The position numbers and the translations under genes are program-made. From the NCBI GenBank assembly GCA_027596075.1, contig JADGJC010000050.1:122128-186127 (forward strand): a DNA stretch of 64,000 bases, read 5' to 3'. Each line of letters starts with the position of its first letter. Within the stretch, counting starts at the first letter, position 1. Source of the DNA: Rhizophlyctis rosea (lineage: Eukaryota; Chytridiomycota; Chytridiomycetes; Rhizophlyctidales; Rhizophlyctidaceae). The notes beneath the pieces were generated by a model. It was given only the letters and a program-made list of their open reading frames with translations, was not told where the DNA came from and ran no database searches. This document shows positions 44,917 to 56,673 of this stretch, piece by piece.

Positions 44917-45254
44917 GGGGCGGCGTCCCGCAAATTTGCCATAGTTTTCGATGGTCGATATGTACATAGATGGGATACGCAATAATTTCGGCCTTTGGGC
45001 TAACTTGTAAGATAGAAAAAATCGAACCACAATAGATACCCAGGCCTCCTGATATTGAACTTTCAATGCACCACGCTCTGGCATATTTTCTAACTTTTAT
45101 TACCCCAAAAATACAACAAAACTAACTGGACAAATAAACATGTATATCTCTATGTATAGGACCTAGTCTCGTAAAACCCTTCCCTTGACCCAACTCCCAA
45201 GCTCTACTTCCCCACCTCTTTGCATGATCAACGGAAAACCTCCGCATTGATGCT
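44917..45254. other. convergent intergenic region
   Basis: 338 nt, AT-rich, holding the 3' ends of SLX1 and the thioredoxin-like gene. Nothing else seen. Confidence 0.5.
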
Positions 45255-46389
45255 TCATAGAAGTTGCTCGCGGTTGGTGCCTGCACCGAATGGAGCATCT
45301 CCAATAGCCTGTCCCTTCCGCCTGTTGGCACGGATCTTCCATACCGCAACACCCGCAATGGCAAATACAACAACAGCAACAACTGCACCAGTGATGCCTC
45401 CAGTCTTCTTGGCCTCTGATGGGACAGTCTCGGATCCAACCTCCTGTTTGGGAAGGGTCGATGTTAACGAAATGTACACAGAAAAGAGATGGAAAAGGAC
45501 ACATAGTCAGAAGTACTTACAGCAGCCTGTGCATCAGTGGTAGGAGTAGAAGGAGCCACAGCATTAAATGCAGCAGCAGTTGGTTTCGCGTATTTCGTGC
45601 TGTGAGTCTCTTCCGCAACTGTAGTACTGTGAGTGGTGGTATGCGTGACCTTCTTGCTGTAAGTCTCATGCTTAGCAGCTTGGTGCTTGGCAGTAGTATG
45701 AGTAGATTTATGTTCAGCAGCAACAGTTGTATGGACAGCAGGTTTATGGGAAATAGTTTTATGAACAGCAGGGGCGGGAGAGTGCTTCTTGTTGTACCAA
45801 GAGACTTTGCGGTCGATCCATTTTAGGAGCGGGGCGGTTTCGTCGTCGTCTTCGTATTCTCCGGAGGGGACGCCGTCTACCCAGAGGAGCATTGTTGGGA
45901 AGTCGTAGACTCCGTATTTGTCTGCGCAGAGGTCTGGAAGGGGGGGAGAGTTGGTATGGTTGAGTGGTTGTTTTGTGAAGGTTAAGGCACTTACCCTTTC
46001 CGCCAGCGGGAACTGTGCAGTCGACCTTTGCCATGTGGAAGTTGGCGTACTTTTTTCCGTCTACGGTTTCTTGGGCTTTCAGCCACTTAGGGGAGAATCT
46101 GGTGCAGAACACATTGCGCATAGTCAGTATTTGTTTACTAACGGATGCTTCCCGCAAGCCACACCAGGTTTGCAAGCAACTCTTACTTTGCCGTATACTG
46201 GCACCACTTGGCTCCGAAGAACAAGAGAGTGACGCCCTTCTTCTTTGTCACAGTGGACAAGGTGTTGACGTCGTCGAAACGGATAGACTTGTCGGCCTCG
46301 TTCATCTTTGCTCTTACTTCGGCGGTCATTTTTGCCGTAACGCTGGAGAGCGTTGCGAGGAGGGTTAGGACATACAGGATTGAGCGCAT
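45255..46389 (-). CDS. thioredoxin-fold single-pass membrane protein with a CxxT active site
   Basis: Four exons. Signal peptide MRSILYVLTLLATLSSVTA. The thioredoxin domain reads VTLLFFGAKWCQYTAKFSPKW, HMAKVDCTVP, DLCADKYGVYDFPTMLLW. The motif WCQYTAKFSP equals the PDI motif WCGHCKKFAP except that the second catalytic Cys is Thr. PDI-like proteins act on disulfides of secretory cargo; a CxxT form can hold mixed disulfides but should not oxidise. A His/Thr/Lys-rich stalk follows (HKTISHKPAVHTTV, KSTHTTAKHQAAKHE), then AVVAVVVFAIAGVAVW as a transmembrane helix with a short basic tail (KIRANRRKG). The layout resembles TMX-type proteins of the ER or beyond. The divergent neighbour is UNG. Confidence 0.8.
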
Positions 46390-46891
46390 ATTTGGAGGGT
46401 TGTATCAAAAATCAAGTGCTAATGCCCTCGAGTTGGAAGTGTGAAATGCAGGTAATGGGTTGAGTCGAAGAGACAGAGAAGGGCCCTTCTAATCCTTTAT
46501 GTTTTCACAATTGCTGGGCGGGAAATTGCCTCCTTCATCTTTGCACCCTTCCGTTGGCTTTGCTGAACCTTGTGTAACCCGATTAGGGTGCAACTTTTCC
46601 CCAAGTTTGGCGTTATGGATCCCGTCGCGCCCAATGGCTCATCTGAAAGCCTTTTGAACGGCCGGTCTGGTCGCAGACGGTCGGGGAACCTGGCGCAGAC
46701 TCGTGTAACAACTCGCGTGGCTGGTTCGGACGGTTCGGAGTTCGAACTTTGACAGGTGTGTGTTTCCCAAACTCCGCAGTCACAACGGTGGCCGCTCCAC
46801 TTTGTCCATTTGTCTTGTGCATAAAAGCATCGAGTGCACGCATCCAGTCATCTACACATCCATACTCATTAAGTACACGCACATCTTCGCG
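46390..46891. other. divergent promoter region
   Basis: 0.5 kb between the starts of the thioredoxin-like gene and UNG. A TATA-like gcataaaagc at about 46819 lies 70 nt before the UNG ATG. Confidence 0.45.
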
Positions 46892-48307
46892 ATGCCTCCT
46901 AAACGAACCAGAAAAGCTGTCGAACCGGCCGAGGTCGAAAGTTCCAGCAAAAAGGCTCGTCTCACAACCTCTACATCCGTCAGCGTTACAGTAAACAAAG
47001 ACAGCATAACCACAAACGTCGAAGCTAAATTGGCTTCACCGGAGAAGAAGGGCAAATCTGTCTATAAAGGTGCAACCAGTACAGTCAAGACTGACGCCTT
47101 GGCAACCGAGGTTGGTGTCCTTACATGAGACGTTCTGCTTCCAAGTATTGCGAAGGGAGTACTTACATTGTGCAGATAGTATCTGCCAAAGCAGAAGTCA
47201 CCTCGGACAACCCCGATGAGATATTGCACCTGGAAATGAGCACCATGCCCACGGACTGGCTTGAGGCTTTTCAGGGGGAAATGGAGAAGGGGTATTTCCG
47301 ACAGGTTGGCATACACTTTGAGAATCCCAATTTCGAATTTTGACACGGGGCGACTGATCACATTATGTAAAGATGAAGCAAACGCTACAGGGAGAAAAGC
47401 GCGCAAATGTCATCATATATCCAGAAGAGTCTGAGATCTACAGCTTTACAAGCTGCCCGCTCGATCAGGTGAAGGTTGTTATACTTGGACAAGGTAATGC
47501 TCGACTACTAGGACACTGGGTTGCATTGACCACATCACTAACATGCCCGACACAGATCCATATCATGGCCCAGGTCAAGCTCATGGTATGTATGAAGACT
47601 TAGGCCGATTCTCTGAGGCAGTGTGCTCAACGGATGGGTCATAGGACTATGTTTCTCTGTGAAGCGAGAGATCAAGGTTCCACCATCACTAGTGAATATT
47701 TATAATGAGTTGGAAACCGATCTTGGATCGGCCAACTTCAAAAAGCCGAAACATGGCTGCCTTGAGGGTTGGTGCAAACAAGGTAAGTTGCCCTAAAGAA
47801 GCATCATTCCTTCCACTCATCACGACTCACATCGAGTGTCACCAACTCCGAAGGTGTCCTCCTCCTGAATGCAACCCTCACCGTACAACAAAGCAAACCA
47901 AACTCGCACGCCAAAATCGGATGGCAAACATTTACCGACGCGATCGTGGAACATATCAATCGGAATCATGAGCATGTTGTCTTCATGCTTTGGGGTAAGT
48001 ATCATCTGTGCTCATATAGCGCCCACTTCATCGATCTCACTAAGTGCTTTGCCCCGTTGTAGGTGGGTTTGCGCAAAAGAAAGGCGCGAAGGTGGATAAG
48101 GTGCGTGTCGAGTTGAGACTCTTTGTCCTGATATAACTGCAAGGAGCTGACTGGCAACCACAGAGCAAACACCTTGTCTTGACGGCGGCGCACCCATCGC
48201 CGCTGGGTGCCAACAAAGGTGGATGGTTTGGGTGTAAGCATTTCAGTAAAGCTAACGAGTATTTGGAAGCCAATGGTAAAACGCCGATCGATTGGAATGA
48301 CCTTTGA
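46892..48307 (+). CDS. UNG1: uracil-DNA glycosylase, family 1 (UNG)
   Basis: Removes uracil from DNA to start base-excision repair. Eight exons, all phases consistent. The N-terminal 70 residues are Lys/Ser/Thr-rich with KRTRK and SSSKKARL, a likely nuclear signal. Catalytic motifs: [13 protein letters not shown] (Asp activating water) assembled from three exons, [52 protein letters not shown], and the His motif [15 protein letters not shown] (usually HPSPLSA). The protein ends KTPIDWNDL. The Ser-to-Gly change after HPSPL is mild and the catalytic His is intact. Confidence 0.95.
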
Positions 48308-49063
48308 GCTTCGAAAGATAGACAGATGTAGATAGTTTGAATGTACATAGACGATGTCGCTTGTAGAGTTTAGTTTTTGATGTTAGTTGGGCACATGTCC
48401 CAGTATGGAAAATATAGTGTTTTAGTCAATCAAATGGGGCAGACTCTTGCACTGGCTCCACCGCCACGGATGGAACTCCTAGGACCATTCCATTTTCCGC
48501 TTAGTCCAATGCTGTGTGATGATTCATTATTTGTTTATATGACCCTACCGTTGGTGAGGATTGACAGAGGATGAATGTGCGACTACCATAAGCACCATAT
48601 TGCCGCCAAGTATCACTCTAGCTTTGTATATTGCATTTAACCCACCCGCCTCCAGTGCCCACGTTTCTTCATCGCTTAAAGGAGGAGATGAGCATTCCCT
48701 TCAAGCCCTTCATCCATTGTTAGCGACCTCTCCAGATGGGAGTGACCAGTCCCCATTTCCAATTCTCGATTTCAAGTATTTCAACCCGGTGACGCAAGCA
48801 AATTGAACGTTTGCGAACAACGAATGTGCGTTGCGTAGCACCTTATCATGCCATAAGCATCCTACAAAGATTATCGTCCTCACACTAGCAACATGCAGTG
48901 CACGTGCCTGCCCTTCATTTACACGGTGAATTCGCACAGATCCAGACACCAAATTCAAAAGACGAAGCTTTGAACACAACTACAAAAGCGCTGGCACAGG
49001 ACATTGACCGCACCAATACTATTGAAGAGATACTCTTCCAAACTATTTACACATAACCTCCTT
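48308..49063. other. convergent intergenic region
   Basis: 0.76 kb between UNG and the Cys-rich secreted gene. No supported gene or repeat. Confidence 0.45.
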
Positions 49064-49592
49064 CTAATACTGTTCCGCCACCCCACCCTTCGGCTTCTTC
49101 CAATCCTTCGGATGCAACTTCGCAGGATCAATATTCTTATCCGTACAAAACGCTTTCGTCTTGCTACTGTACGCAGCGACACCACCCTGCACCCAAGGAT
49201 CAGTGCTATCCAGACACTTTGAGTAGCATTTGTATTCTTTGGCGGAGTAGTAGCATAGACATTGGGCGGCGAGATCTGGTGGATGGTGGTTAGATGGGGT
49301 TTTGGGCTTGTGAGGCAAGTCATCGTCTTCATATTCTTTTAAGCGAAGGATTGTTCTTACCGGAACTGAGGCCCTCGGCCCGGCATTCGGAGTCTTCGTG
49401 GTCGGCCCATTTGGTCTGATTGGGGAGGGAATAGGGTTTTAGGTGGTTGGATGTGAGAGACATGAGCTAAGTCGAAGCGGATTTTAGGCTCCTCACCGTG
49501 CATTTGTTCAAGAGGTCTTTTGTGCAGTGGTCTTTGGAGGGGAGGGCAGAGACCGCAAGGCATGCCGATAGGAGTAACAACGCTGCTTTCAT
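49064..49592 (-). CDS. small secreted cysteine-rich protein
   Basis: Three exons (49497-49592, 49361-49415, 49064-49275) give 120 residues, all in phase. Signal peptide MKAALLLLSACLAVSA. The mature chain carries nine Cys: KDHCTKDLLNKC, DSECRAEG, AAQCLCYYSAKEYKCYSKC and KAFCTDKN. The CLCYYSA...CYSKC spacing suggests paired disulfides in a helix-rich fold. The C-terminus is Lys/Pro-rich (KDWKKPKGGVAEQY). No family recognised. Like the 88-residue protein at 27958, it is a candidate wall or effector-like protein. Confidence 0.75.
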
Positions 49593-50257
49593 TTTTCGTC
49601 GGTCGAAACTTGGTGAAGATGCCAGTTGATGGTATAAGGAGAAGTATGGAGTATGTGTATATTTTCACATTTAAGATGCCCAGCTCTGTCAACAAGTTTA
49701 AATATTCTTTTTCCTGCCTGCCAAATGTTGCTGAACGAAAAGTTAAACTTTCCCGCCCGCAGCCCTCCACATTTCCTGTTTGGCCCGTGGCTAGTGGGGC
49801 GAGTCTTCGATGGGGCGGTGACTTTTACGCGTCTGAATGTAGTGTGTACTATGCGTCGTGCCTTGGCAGTCCTTCCCCATGCCTTGACGCGTCTAAGTTC
49901 GGCCACATCAGTCAGTTTTGGGTGGGTTTTGTCACTGTTGTGCCTGACTAGGCGAGGTTTAGCGAAGGGAGGAATACGATGGCAGCAGGGCGAGGAATGG
50001 TCGCGTGGGATCAATGTTTTACACGTATTGCACGTGCTAATGGAGGATGAAATAGTTTATCAATTTGCAGTTTGGTGCGACCGTTCATGATGATGCCCGC
50101 GTCAAGTGGATGATTTGCGGAGGTGAGAGCAAGGCGGTGGGAGATTCCACGATCGGATTCCAAAAATATCAAACAGAAAACGTTCCGACTCGGTCATCTG
50201 CATGCCGCAAGGGGCTATTTTTGAGCTTCGCGAACATCCATGTATGATGATCAGCAA
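49593..50257. other. intergenic region
   Basis: 0.67 kb upstream of the 120-residue secreted protein. No supported gene. Confidence 0.4.
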
Positions 50258-50715
50258 CTACAAACTTCTAACATCTCTTCCGACCATTCCCAAATGCATT
50301 ACATAGTAAATAAACCAAATTGCGCGTGGAACTAGATAGTACGGGGTTATAAGGTCGACGCCAGTACATACCCAAAAAAAATGTACCACCCCTTTGAGAA
50401 TGCTGCTCGTTCCCATGCATCGCCATGCCGTGCGGCGATATGTCCACCTCCTTTGCCCACTCCTTCTTCGACAATTCAAGCACAGCCTGGTGCGAAGGGA
50501 GTTCATGCTTCTAACTGATTGCGTCGCGTGTGGGTTGAGGGTCATGACAGCGCTATTGTGCAACTAGATCAAGACATTTGGTTTCCAAAGCACACGTCTG
50601 CAGTTAAGACCGCTGGACGCGGTACAGGCGGTCAGTACCTCATCCGGGATGGAAAGATCGCCGTCGAAAGCCTCTCACTCTTCACGTCCCAACTGCTGTG
50701 GCTTCTTCTGGGGCG
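50258..50715 (-). CDS. small multi-exon gene, unknown, 5' end unresolved
   Basis: Four exons fit in phase with acceptable splice sites (50639-50715, 50576-50597, 50372-50510, 50258-50331), giving at least 103 residues. The reading is Arg-rich first (RPRRSHSSWDVKSERLS), then HELPSHQAVLELSKKEWAKE, VDISPHGMAMHGNEQHSQ, and a C-terminal hydrophobic piece VPRAIWFIYYVMHLGMVG. The basic N-terminus and single hydrophobic helix would suit a small mitochondrial inner-membrane protein, but I recognise no family. A possible first exon (MAFILLDAR, about 50896-50922) would join in phase. Only splice-phase consistency supports the model. Confidence 0.35.
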
Positions 50716-51441
50716 CTGAGGGAGAAAGAGAGTGTTTAGTATATCTCAGAGCATATTTAGATGAATTATATTTGAGTTGGTTGACTATGAGGGATAGGAA
50801 ACACGATGCGTGCGATAGGATGAGGTGTAATAATATATGCAAACAGTTGGATGATCTTAATGATGAGGCCAGCAGATACCTAATGTCGGGTGCACCCGCG
50901 CGTCAAGAAGGATGAAAGCCATGTGGCTTGGCAAGAAAGTTTACGTCAAAAACTGTCAAACGTGGATGGCGTCTCCGCAGCCTTTTCCACCGACTTTATC
51001 CTTAGTGAAATGCACGGAGACAAGAAGGATTGACGATGTGTCCTGCGATTGGGTTGTGCGCCCAGGTGCGTGTGCATTCGCAGGAGGCTTTACAATCAAG
51101 TCCAGCATTTGCTCAGTGGCACCACGCGGCACCTGTCAAACTTGTCAACCACATATAGTATGCCCTACATACGCCGACGGACCAGTGGCTTTGTCGTTGG
51201 GTGCACAGAAGGCAAGGAAAAGTGAGGGGTTCTGACGGGGCAGGCTGGTCTGCGGTCATCCCTTCGTTCATCGATTCAGGTGGGGTTGAGGCTGAACTCG
51301 GAAGGTTTTCCTTTTGTCACGTCTTTTCGTTGGACAGTCTCCCAGTAGGTCAATCCCACAACACTCTGCCCAAATGATAAAAGGGGAAGCGGTTGATGTC
51401 GTCTGAGGTGGCATGCATTCTTTGATCTGCATTCTCATACA
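50716..51441. other. intergenic region
   Basis: 0.73 kb. It holds a TATA-like gataaaagg at about 51374, roughly 70 nt before the apparent start of the GH114 gene. Confidence 0.4.
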
Positions 51442-52338
51442 ATCAAGATAGCAACTGCCATCCTGTCCGCCCTTTTGACAGCTGCCATCGTCCAACCGGC
51501 GCCATTGACAGGTGTGTCTAGCAACAAGCTCCGCGTCCGCTTCCGTCCCCGCACACCATTCTACATCAACTTGGATGCTCCCGCTCCCGACGCACCCTAC
51601 CCACCTTCCTTCCAACGTGGTCGCGTCTACGATTTCGACCTTTTCAACGTCTCCGCCGAAGTTTTCAAATCCATTGCGAAAGCCGGAGGCTACCCGATCT
51701 GCTATTTCTCGGCGGGAACAGCTGAAAACTTCAGACCCGATTATGCCCTCCTGAAACCCTTCACCGGCAACACCCTTCCGGACTTTCCTGATGAGGCTTA
51801 TTTGGATATCAGGAGGAAGGAAGTCCGCAAGGTTATGATAGCTAGGATTGATCTTGCGAAGGAGAAGGGGTGTGTGGCGGTTGACCCAGATAATGTAGAC
51901 GAGTATCAAAATGACAACGGCTTGAACATCACTGCTGCCGACCAGTTGGACTATAACAGGTTCTTGGCGAACGAGGCTGATAAAAGGGGGCTCGCTTGTG
52001 GATTGAAGAATGACCCTGATCAGGGTAAGTTTAATTGACTCTGGAGTGCATATGTTGTTTGTGACTGATGCATTCGGATTCACCTCATTGACAATACAGT
52101 CCCGGAACTCGTCAATTCTCACGACTTCGTCATTGCCGAACAATGCCTCGAATTCGACGAATGCGCTGCCTACACCCCGTTCATCCAGCACGACAAGGCT
52201 GTCTTTGCAATCGAGTATAACACCACGGACTTCAGTATCACCCCGCAGCAGGCCTGCCCTGTGTTCAAACAGCTCAAGTTTAATGGGTGGATTCAGACTG
52301 GCACGGAATTGGTGGGGAAGGGTGTGGCGTGCCCGTAG
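51442..52338 (+). CDS. GH114 endo-alpha-1,4-polygalactosaminidase-like secreted protein; start codon appears to be ATC
   Basis: Two exons (51442-52024, 52100-52338) give 273 residues. GH114 enzymes hydrolyse alpha-1,4-linked galactosamine polymers of fungal matrices. Family blocks: FYINLDAPAP, RVYDFDLFNVSAE, GYPICYFSAG, LDIRRKEVRKVMIARIDLA, GCVAVDPDNVDEYQND (with the catalytic Asp), ADQLDYNRFLANEADKRGL, CGLKNDPDQ, FVIAEQCLEFDECAAY and VFAIEYNTTDF. A good signal peptide (KIATAILSALLTAAIV) directly follows an ATC codon where ATG would be expected. The frame is closed by TGA at 51394, and no in-frame ATG precedes the signal peptide. A missed upstream exon, a sequence error or genuine start loss are the options. 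Confidence 0.78.
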
Positions 52339-53465
52339 AGATAGAGTAGATGTTAGAAGGGAGTTGCAGAGTAGATACGAAATTGCGATAGGTGGATGTC
52401 GTGACCATTTCACAGCAGTTAGAACAATGCGGGTCATTGTCGAGATTTGTTGGATCTGGATATAGATTGTGGTGGCCGTTGTGCTTATCATAGTGCAATC
52501 TATTTTGTTTCGTTCTACATGGCGAAGATTGACTTTTCCAGCTATGGACAGGCGTAATGGGCATTGGGTTTGAGTCTTTGTTGAATTGCAGCATGAATAA
52601 TGAAGGAAAACAGCAAACCGCAAAGCATCACCGCAGTCCCAAAAATCCATAAGCCATTTGGAAGTTTTTGGATCTTGTTGATGGTACAATTTCAACGTCA
52701 ACAGAGGATCTGTAGGGAACCAGACCATTACAAATTCGGCGGTATGAAGCGGTTGTGGTGTTGGCGGAAAGATATGCCGGAATTTTTGGAGGATGGCGCA
52801 GATGGTGCATCTTTTTGACGCAAGAATACCTACTATGATACATATGATTTAGTTCAACTCACAAAGGTGCTATGCCAAACCGTGGCAGCGAAGTGACTGT
52901 GGCGCAGACTGTTCCCACGTGCGCACCCCATCTGATATATCAATCCATCGAATCAGTCCGTCCGGACCATCAGGCCATCCAATCTCCTCCAAGCATACTG
53001 TGCCACATAGCTGCATGGGGCCAATGCACCGCAAAGCATTGCATTGCTGGGTAACACACACATCCCAAGCATCACAAGCTTTTGAGTGCGTCTTTGTTTC
53101 CCCCAAAGACCCCAACTTCCCGCCTGCCCTCCAGGCTCTCCCGCTCCCCCTCGGAGGTCGCGTGTGGGTCACAACAATTTGTGAAATGCTAATTTGAAAT
53201 TCAAATCTGGACAGACTCGGAGGGACTGCCTGGACTCACAATCTTGGACTCTCTTGGGGCAACTCACCCATGTGGACACGTCACCCTAAAACTGAATCCC
53301 CTCTCACAAACAACTTCCCACAAACCCTTCCTCATTCCACTGTTCGCCATCGCCCTTCTCATGTGTAGTTCTGCTCATATCCACATACACAACCCGCTAC
53401 TCCTCCCTGTGAAGCAATCTATTACACAAGTTAGCTCCCTCGCGTACGATCGACCAAAGCCAAAA
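52339..53465. other. intergenic region
   Basis: 1.1 kb between the GH114 gene and the glucosyltransferase gene, both on plus. A CA/TC-rich leader precedes the ATG at 53466. No supported gene. Confidence 0.45.
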
Positions 53466-55012
53466 ATGACAATAGGTGCCTATATCACGACAGCAGCCCA
53501 GGTGGTTTGCTTGGTATTATGGTGCATAATGCTGTTCTTCAACAGCGCGGGGACAATAGTGATGTGAGTTTGCCTTGTCGTCTTAGCATGATTAAGCTAT
53601 TCAACTCTGACGCGTGTCATCTGGGCTCAAATAGTCGCCGGAAGTACAATTTCATGCACGATGTGAAAACACCATCATATCGACGGACAGATGGTACGGA
53701 GGACGAGGACAACGATGCAGACTCTGCTGTGGAAGTGCCCAGTATGCCTGGAGTGACAATCATCCGGCCATTGAAGGGCATTGAGGTCGATCTTTATGGG
53801 AACTTGGTGTCAGCTTTCGAGCAACACTATGACGGACCGATAGAAAACATTTTTTCTGTTGCGAGTGGGGATGATCCGGCTGTGCCAGTGGTTGAAGGGT
53901 TGTTGAGAGAGTATCCGAATGTTGATGCGAAGCTCATCATCGGTATGTGCATATGGTGCTTTGCATGCTTGAGTGCTTTCATTGACGAGTATGACTTACG
54001 TCGCAATCTGATTGAGCTAGGTGACGATGACGTTTCATTCAATCCAAAGGTCAACAACATGGTCATACCCTACTCGGAAGCGCGACACGACATCATCTGG
54101 ATTCTCGACTCTAACGTTCACGTCGTTCCCACCACCCTCCAATCCTCTGTCAGCCTCCTTCTTGACGACCCCACAATAGGCCTGGTACACCATCTCCCCA
54201 TAGCCCAATCTCCCACCAGCAAGGGCTCCCACCTCGAACACGCCTTCCTGAACATCTCACACGCCAAAATGTACTCCGTAATAAACCACTTCAGCATCGC
54301 CCCTTGCGTCGTCGGCAAATCCACCCTTTTCCGCAAATTTCAACTCGACACCGCCTTGTCGGGCGGGTTCGCGGATTTGGGGAAGACCATGAGCGAAGAT
54401 AATGCGCTCGGATTGGCGATCAAGAGTTTGGGGTTGCGTCACGCAGTCGGAGAGGTGTTTGTCACACAAACCTTGGGGGATATGTCTTTGAAGGCCTTCT
54501 TCAGTCGACGTGCAAGGTGGATCAGAGTGCGATCAAACGAAGTACTCCTACCAACCCTTATTGAACCCTTTTCCGAATCCATCGTGTCCGGCCTCGCCTT
54601 CTCTTGGGCTCTAAATGGTCTCTTCTCCATACCCGCAACCACAACCCTTCCCATCCACTTCCTATTTTGGCTCCTCTGCGATTGGAACATTGCACGAACT
54701 TTTGATCCAGAGTTTGTGAGCCAGTATTTCGGGACTTTCTGGAAAGCATGGTTGGCGCGGGAGCTTACGACGTTTGCATTATGGTGTTGGGCAGTTAGTG
54801 GGAGAACGGTTGACTGGAGGGGAACGAAGTACGTGTTGAGGAGGGACGGACCGCCGGTGAGGAAATCTGACGTTGGGGGTGGGACGAAGGTGGTGGGGAA
54901 GGGGAGCTTACGGTCCGTGTCGATGACGACGTCGGATGGAGCTACTGTTCGGCTCAAGTATCCAACCGTCCCAATCAAGCGACATCGTTCAATGCTCTCC
55001 TTACGCGATTGA
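53466..55012 (+). CDS. UGCG: ceramide glucosyltransferase (UDP-glucose:N-acylsphingosine transferase, GT21)
   Basis: Makes glucosylceramide from ceramide in Golgi or ER membranes; fungi use it for membrane organisation and growth. Three exons (53466-53563, 53635-53942, 54021-55012) give 465 residues. The N-terminal anchor is TAAQVVCLVLWCIMLFFNSA. GT21 motifs follow: GVTIIRPLKG (D1 region), FNPKVNNM (UGCG hallmark), IIWILDSNVHV (D2), FADLGKTMSEDNALG (D3), and RRARWIRVR (Q/RxxRW). C-terminal hydrophobic segments are SIVSGLAFSWALNGLF and LPIHFLFWLLCDW. A polar tail of about 70 residues with Ser/Arg clusters (KGSLRSVSMTTS) extends beyond the usual end. Confidence 0.93.
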
Positions 55013-55414
55013 GTCTTCCCGCATACTCGCTCGTCCTATCCCACCTTACCGACTTCTCCTCAACTTCCATCGCCAGTCCATGTAGATATAATCTGATCGC
55101 GACGAAGGTCCAGGACGGAGCTCAAACCCTTTGAAAGGGCACCCATCGCAACACGCCACATTCCTTCATTCTCTGTACATTTCACAATCTCCAAGTTCCG
55201 TAGTTTCTATAGTTTCTTTGCTTCCCTTTCATTTAGTAGTATGCATACCACTCTCCTATTTTTCTTTGTACATCTACAGATCGATTTTCCTTGCGCAATC
55301 AGAATGGGATCCAACAGTAGGAAGGGTGTCATGTCCACAAGTGGGACACAGAATAGATATTTCGTTTTCGGGGATTCCCAATTCCGTTTTTTTTTTGTTT
55401 CTGGTGTTATATCT
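55013..55414. other. convergent intergenic region
   Basis: 402 nt between the ends of UGCG (plus) and the TPGS1-like gene (minus). Nothing else seen apart from a T-run near 55388. Confidence 0.5.
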
Positions 55415-56673
55415 CTATTCAACAGAGCTCATAAGGCCTTCTATCGCGTAGCGCACCGACACATTATCTACCAGGGCTTTAATGAAATGGTAGTGAACGA
55501 GACTCATGATGTGGGTTGTTGGGAGTGGGTGGCGGGAGTAGAGGGATCGAAACGCAAATTTGGAGGCGTCGAGGATTGGTGGGTGTGGGGGAGTGAGGTA
55601 TTGGTGGTGAGAATGGGAAGAGAGGTATTTCCGGAGTGTGGCGGTGTGGAGGTCGGATAGGACGCGTAGGTCTTCGGGTGTGTAGGGCGTTTCGTCGGGA
55701 TGGGTGGGGAGGGAGGAAGGTTGGTTGTGATGTGTGAAGATGTCTTGGATGAGGGATTTTTGATGGGATAGGAATTCTGGTGTGTAGAGTCCTTAAGTCG
55801 GTGGCACGACCTTACTGCCAATCAGTTGCAAATTGGCGATGAACTCTACTTACCGTTATAGAAGAAGACAACCTTGAAGAACTTGATGAACGTTTTACCA
55901 TCTACTTTCTCCCCTCGAACACCTCCCGCATGTTGTTGCTTATTAATGGTAACAATGATGGACGGTACATGGAAACTCTCCCCATGCAGCCCTTCCCTCA
56001 CGCAGACGTCAGTCGCAAAAGCCGCGTCCACAGCATGCTGAATGGGTTCAAACCCAAAGTCGGGGCATATAAGTTCGGCAATTTGGTGGAGATCGTCCGC
56101 CGTTTGCAGTTCTGAGTGAAGTTCAGAAAAGCAACAGATTGAGCAATCAAGAAAAGCGCAAGTAAATGTAAGATTGTAAATTTTGTTACCATCAATGCAT
56201 TCAACCACATCCGCAAACTTCTCGACGAACTGAACTCTATTCCGTGGCGTAGCTTTCACGTACTCGTACTCTCGCAACAGGGTATTCGTTCCTCTGCATA
56301 CGCTTTCGAAACTGGGATCGTGGAATGATGGGATCAATCACCCAACTTCCGTAAATTCAACACAAGCAAAAATGGAGAAGGCAGATCACCCCTACATACT
56401 ATTGCTGGATGTATTCCAAGGGCCTGTCGGGCCGTTCGTCTACTAGGCGACAGAGAACGTCCTGTTCTCATGGAGGTTCGTTAGAGGTGCGATACAATTT
56501 GAGCGTGAGGAATGGTTATACCTCTAGATATACATTGACTTTGTGGTGCTCTGGAAGGCGGACAGGAGGTGCGTCATTAGGCAGTGCTTTGGAAAGAAGG
56601 CGACCTCGCTTGAATACACACCTAAATACCGTGTTGCGGAGTCCGGCAAGTCTGCTGTGTGAGAAGCAGCCAT
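55415..56673 (-). CDS. probable tubulin polyglutamylase complex subunit 1 (TPGS1)-like protein
   Basis: Five to six exons. TPGS1 targets the TTLL1 polyglutamylase to axonemes and basal bodies. The N-terminal dimerisation/docking-like helix pair reads VNVYLEDVLCRLVDERPDRP and LEYIQQYFESVC, comparable with the TPGS1 region VTEML...LEARPEEPIAFLAHYF. The remainder follows the same order: TPRNRVQFVEKFADVVECI, ADDLHQIAELICPDFGFEP, FKVVFFYNGLYTPEFLS, and a C-terminal helix FIKALVDNVSVRYAIEGLM. The name rests on motif order, not on a full alignment; another RIIa-fold axonemal protein is possible. The first exon (ATG at 56673, MAASHTADLPDS) and its short intron are uncertain. It is head-to-head with CFAP96. 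Confidence 0.5.

Noticed and set aside
51268..52728. 486-codon antisense ORF over the GH114 gene
   Set aside because: The plus strand encodes a clear GH114 domain in spliced exons; the antisense frame shows no domain.
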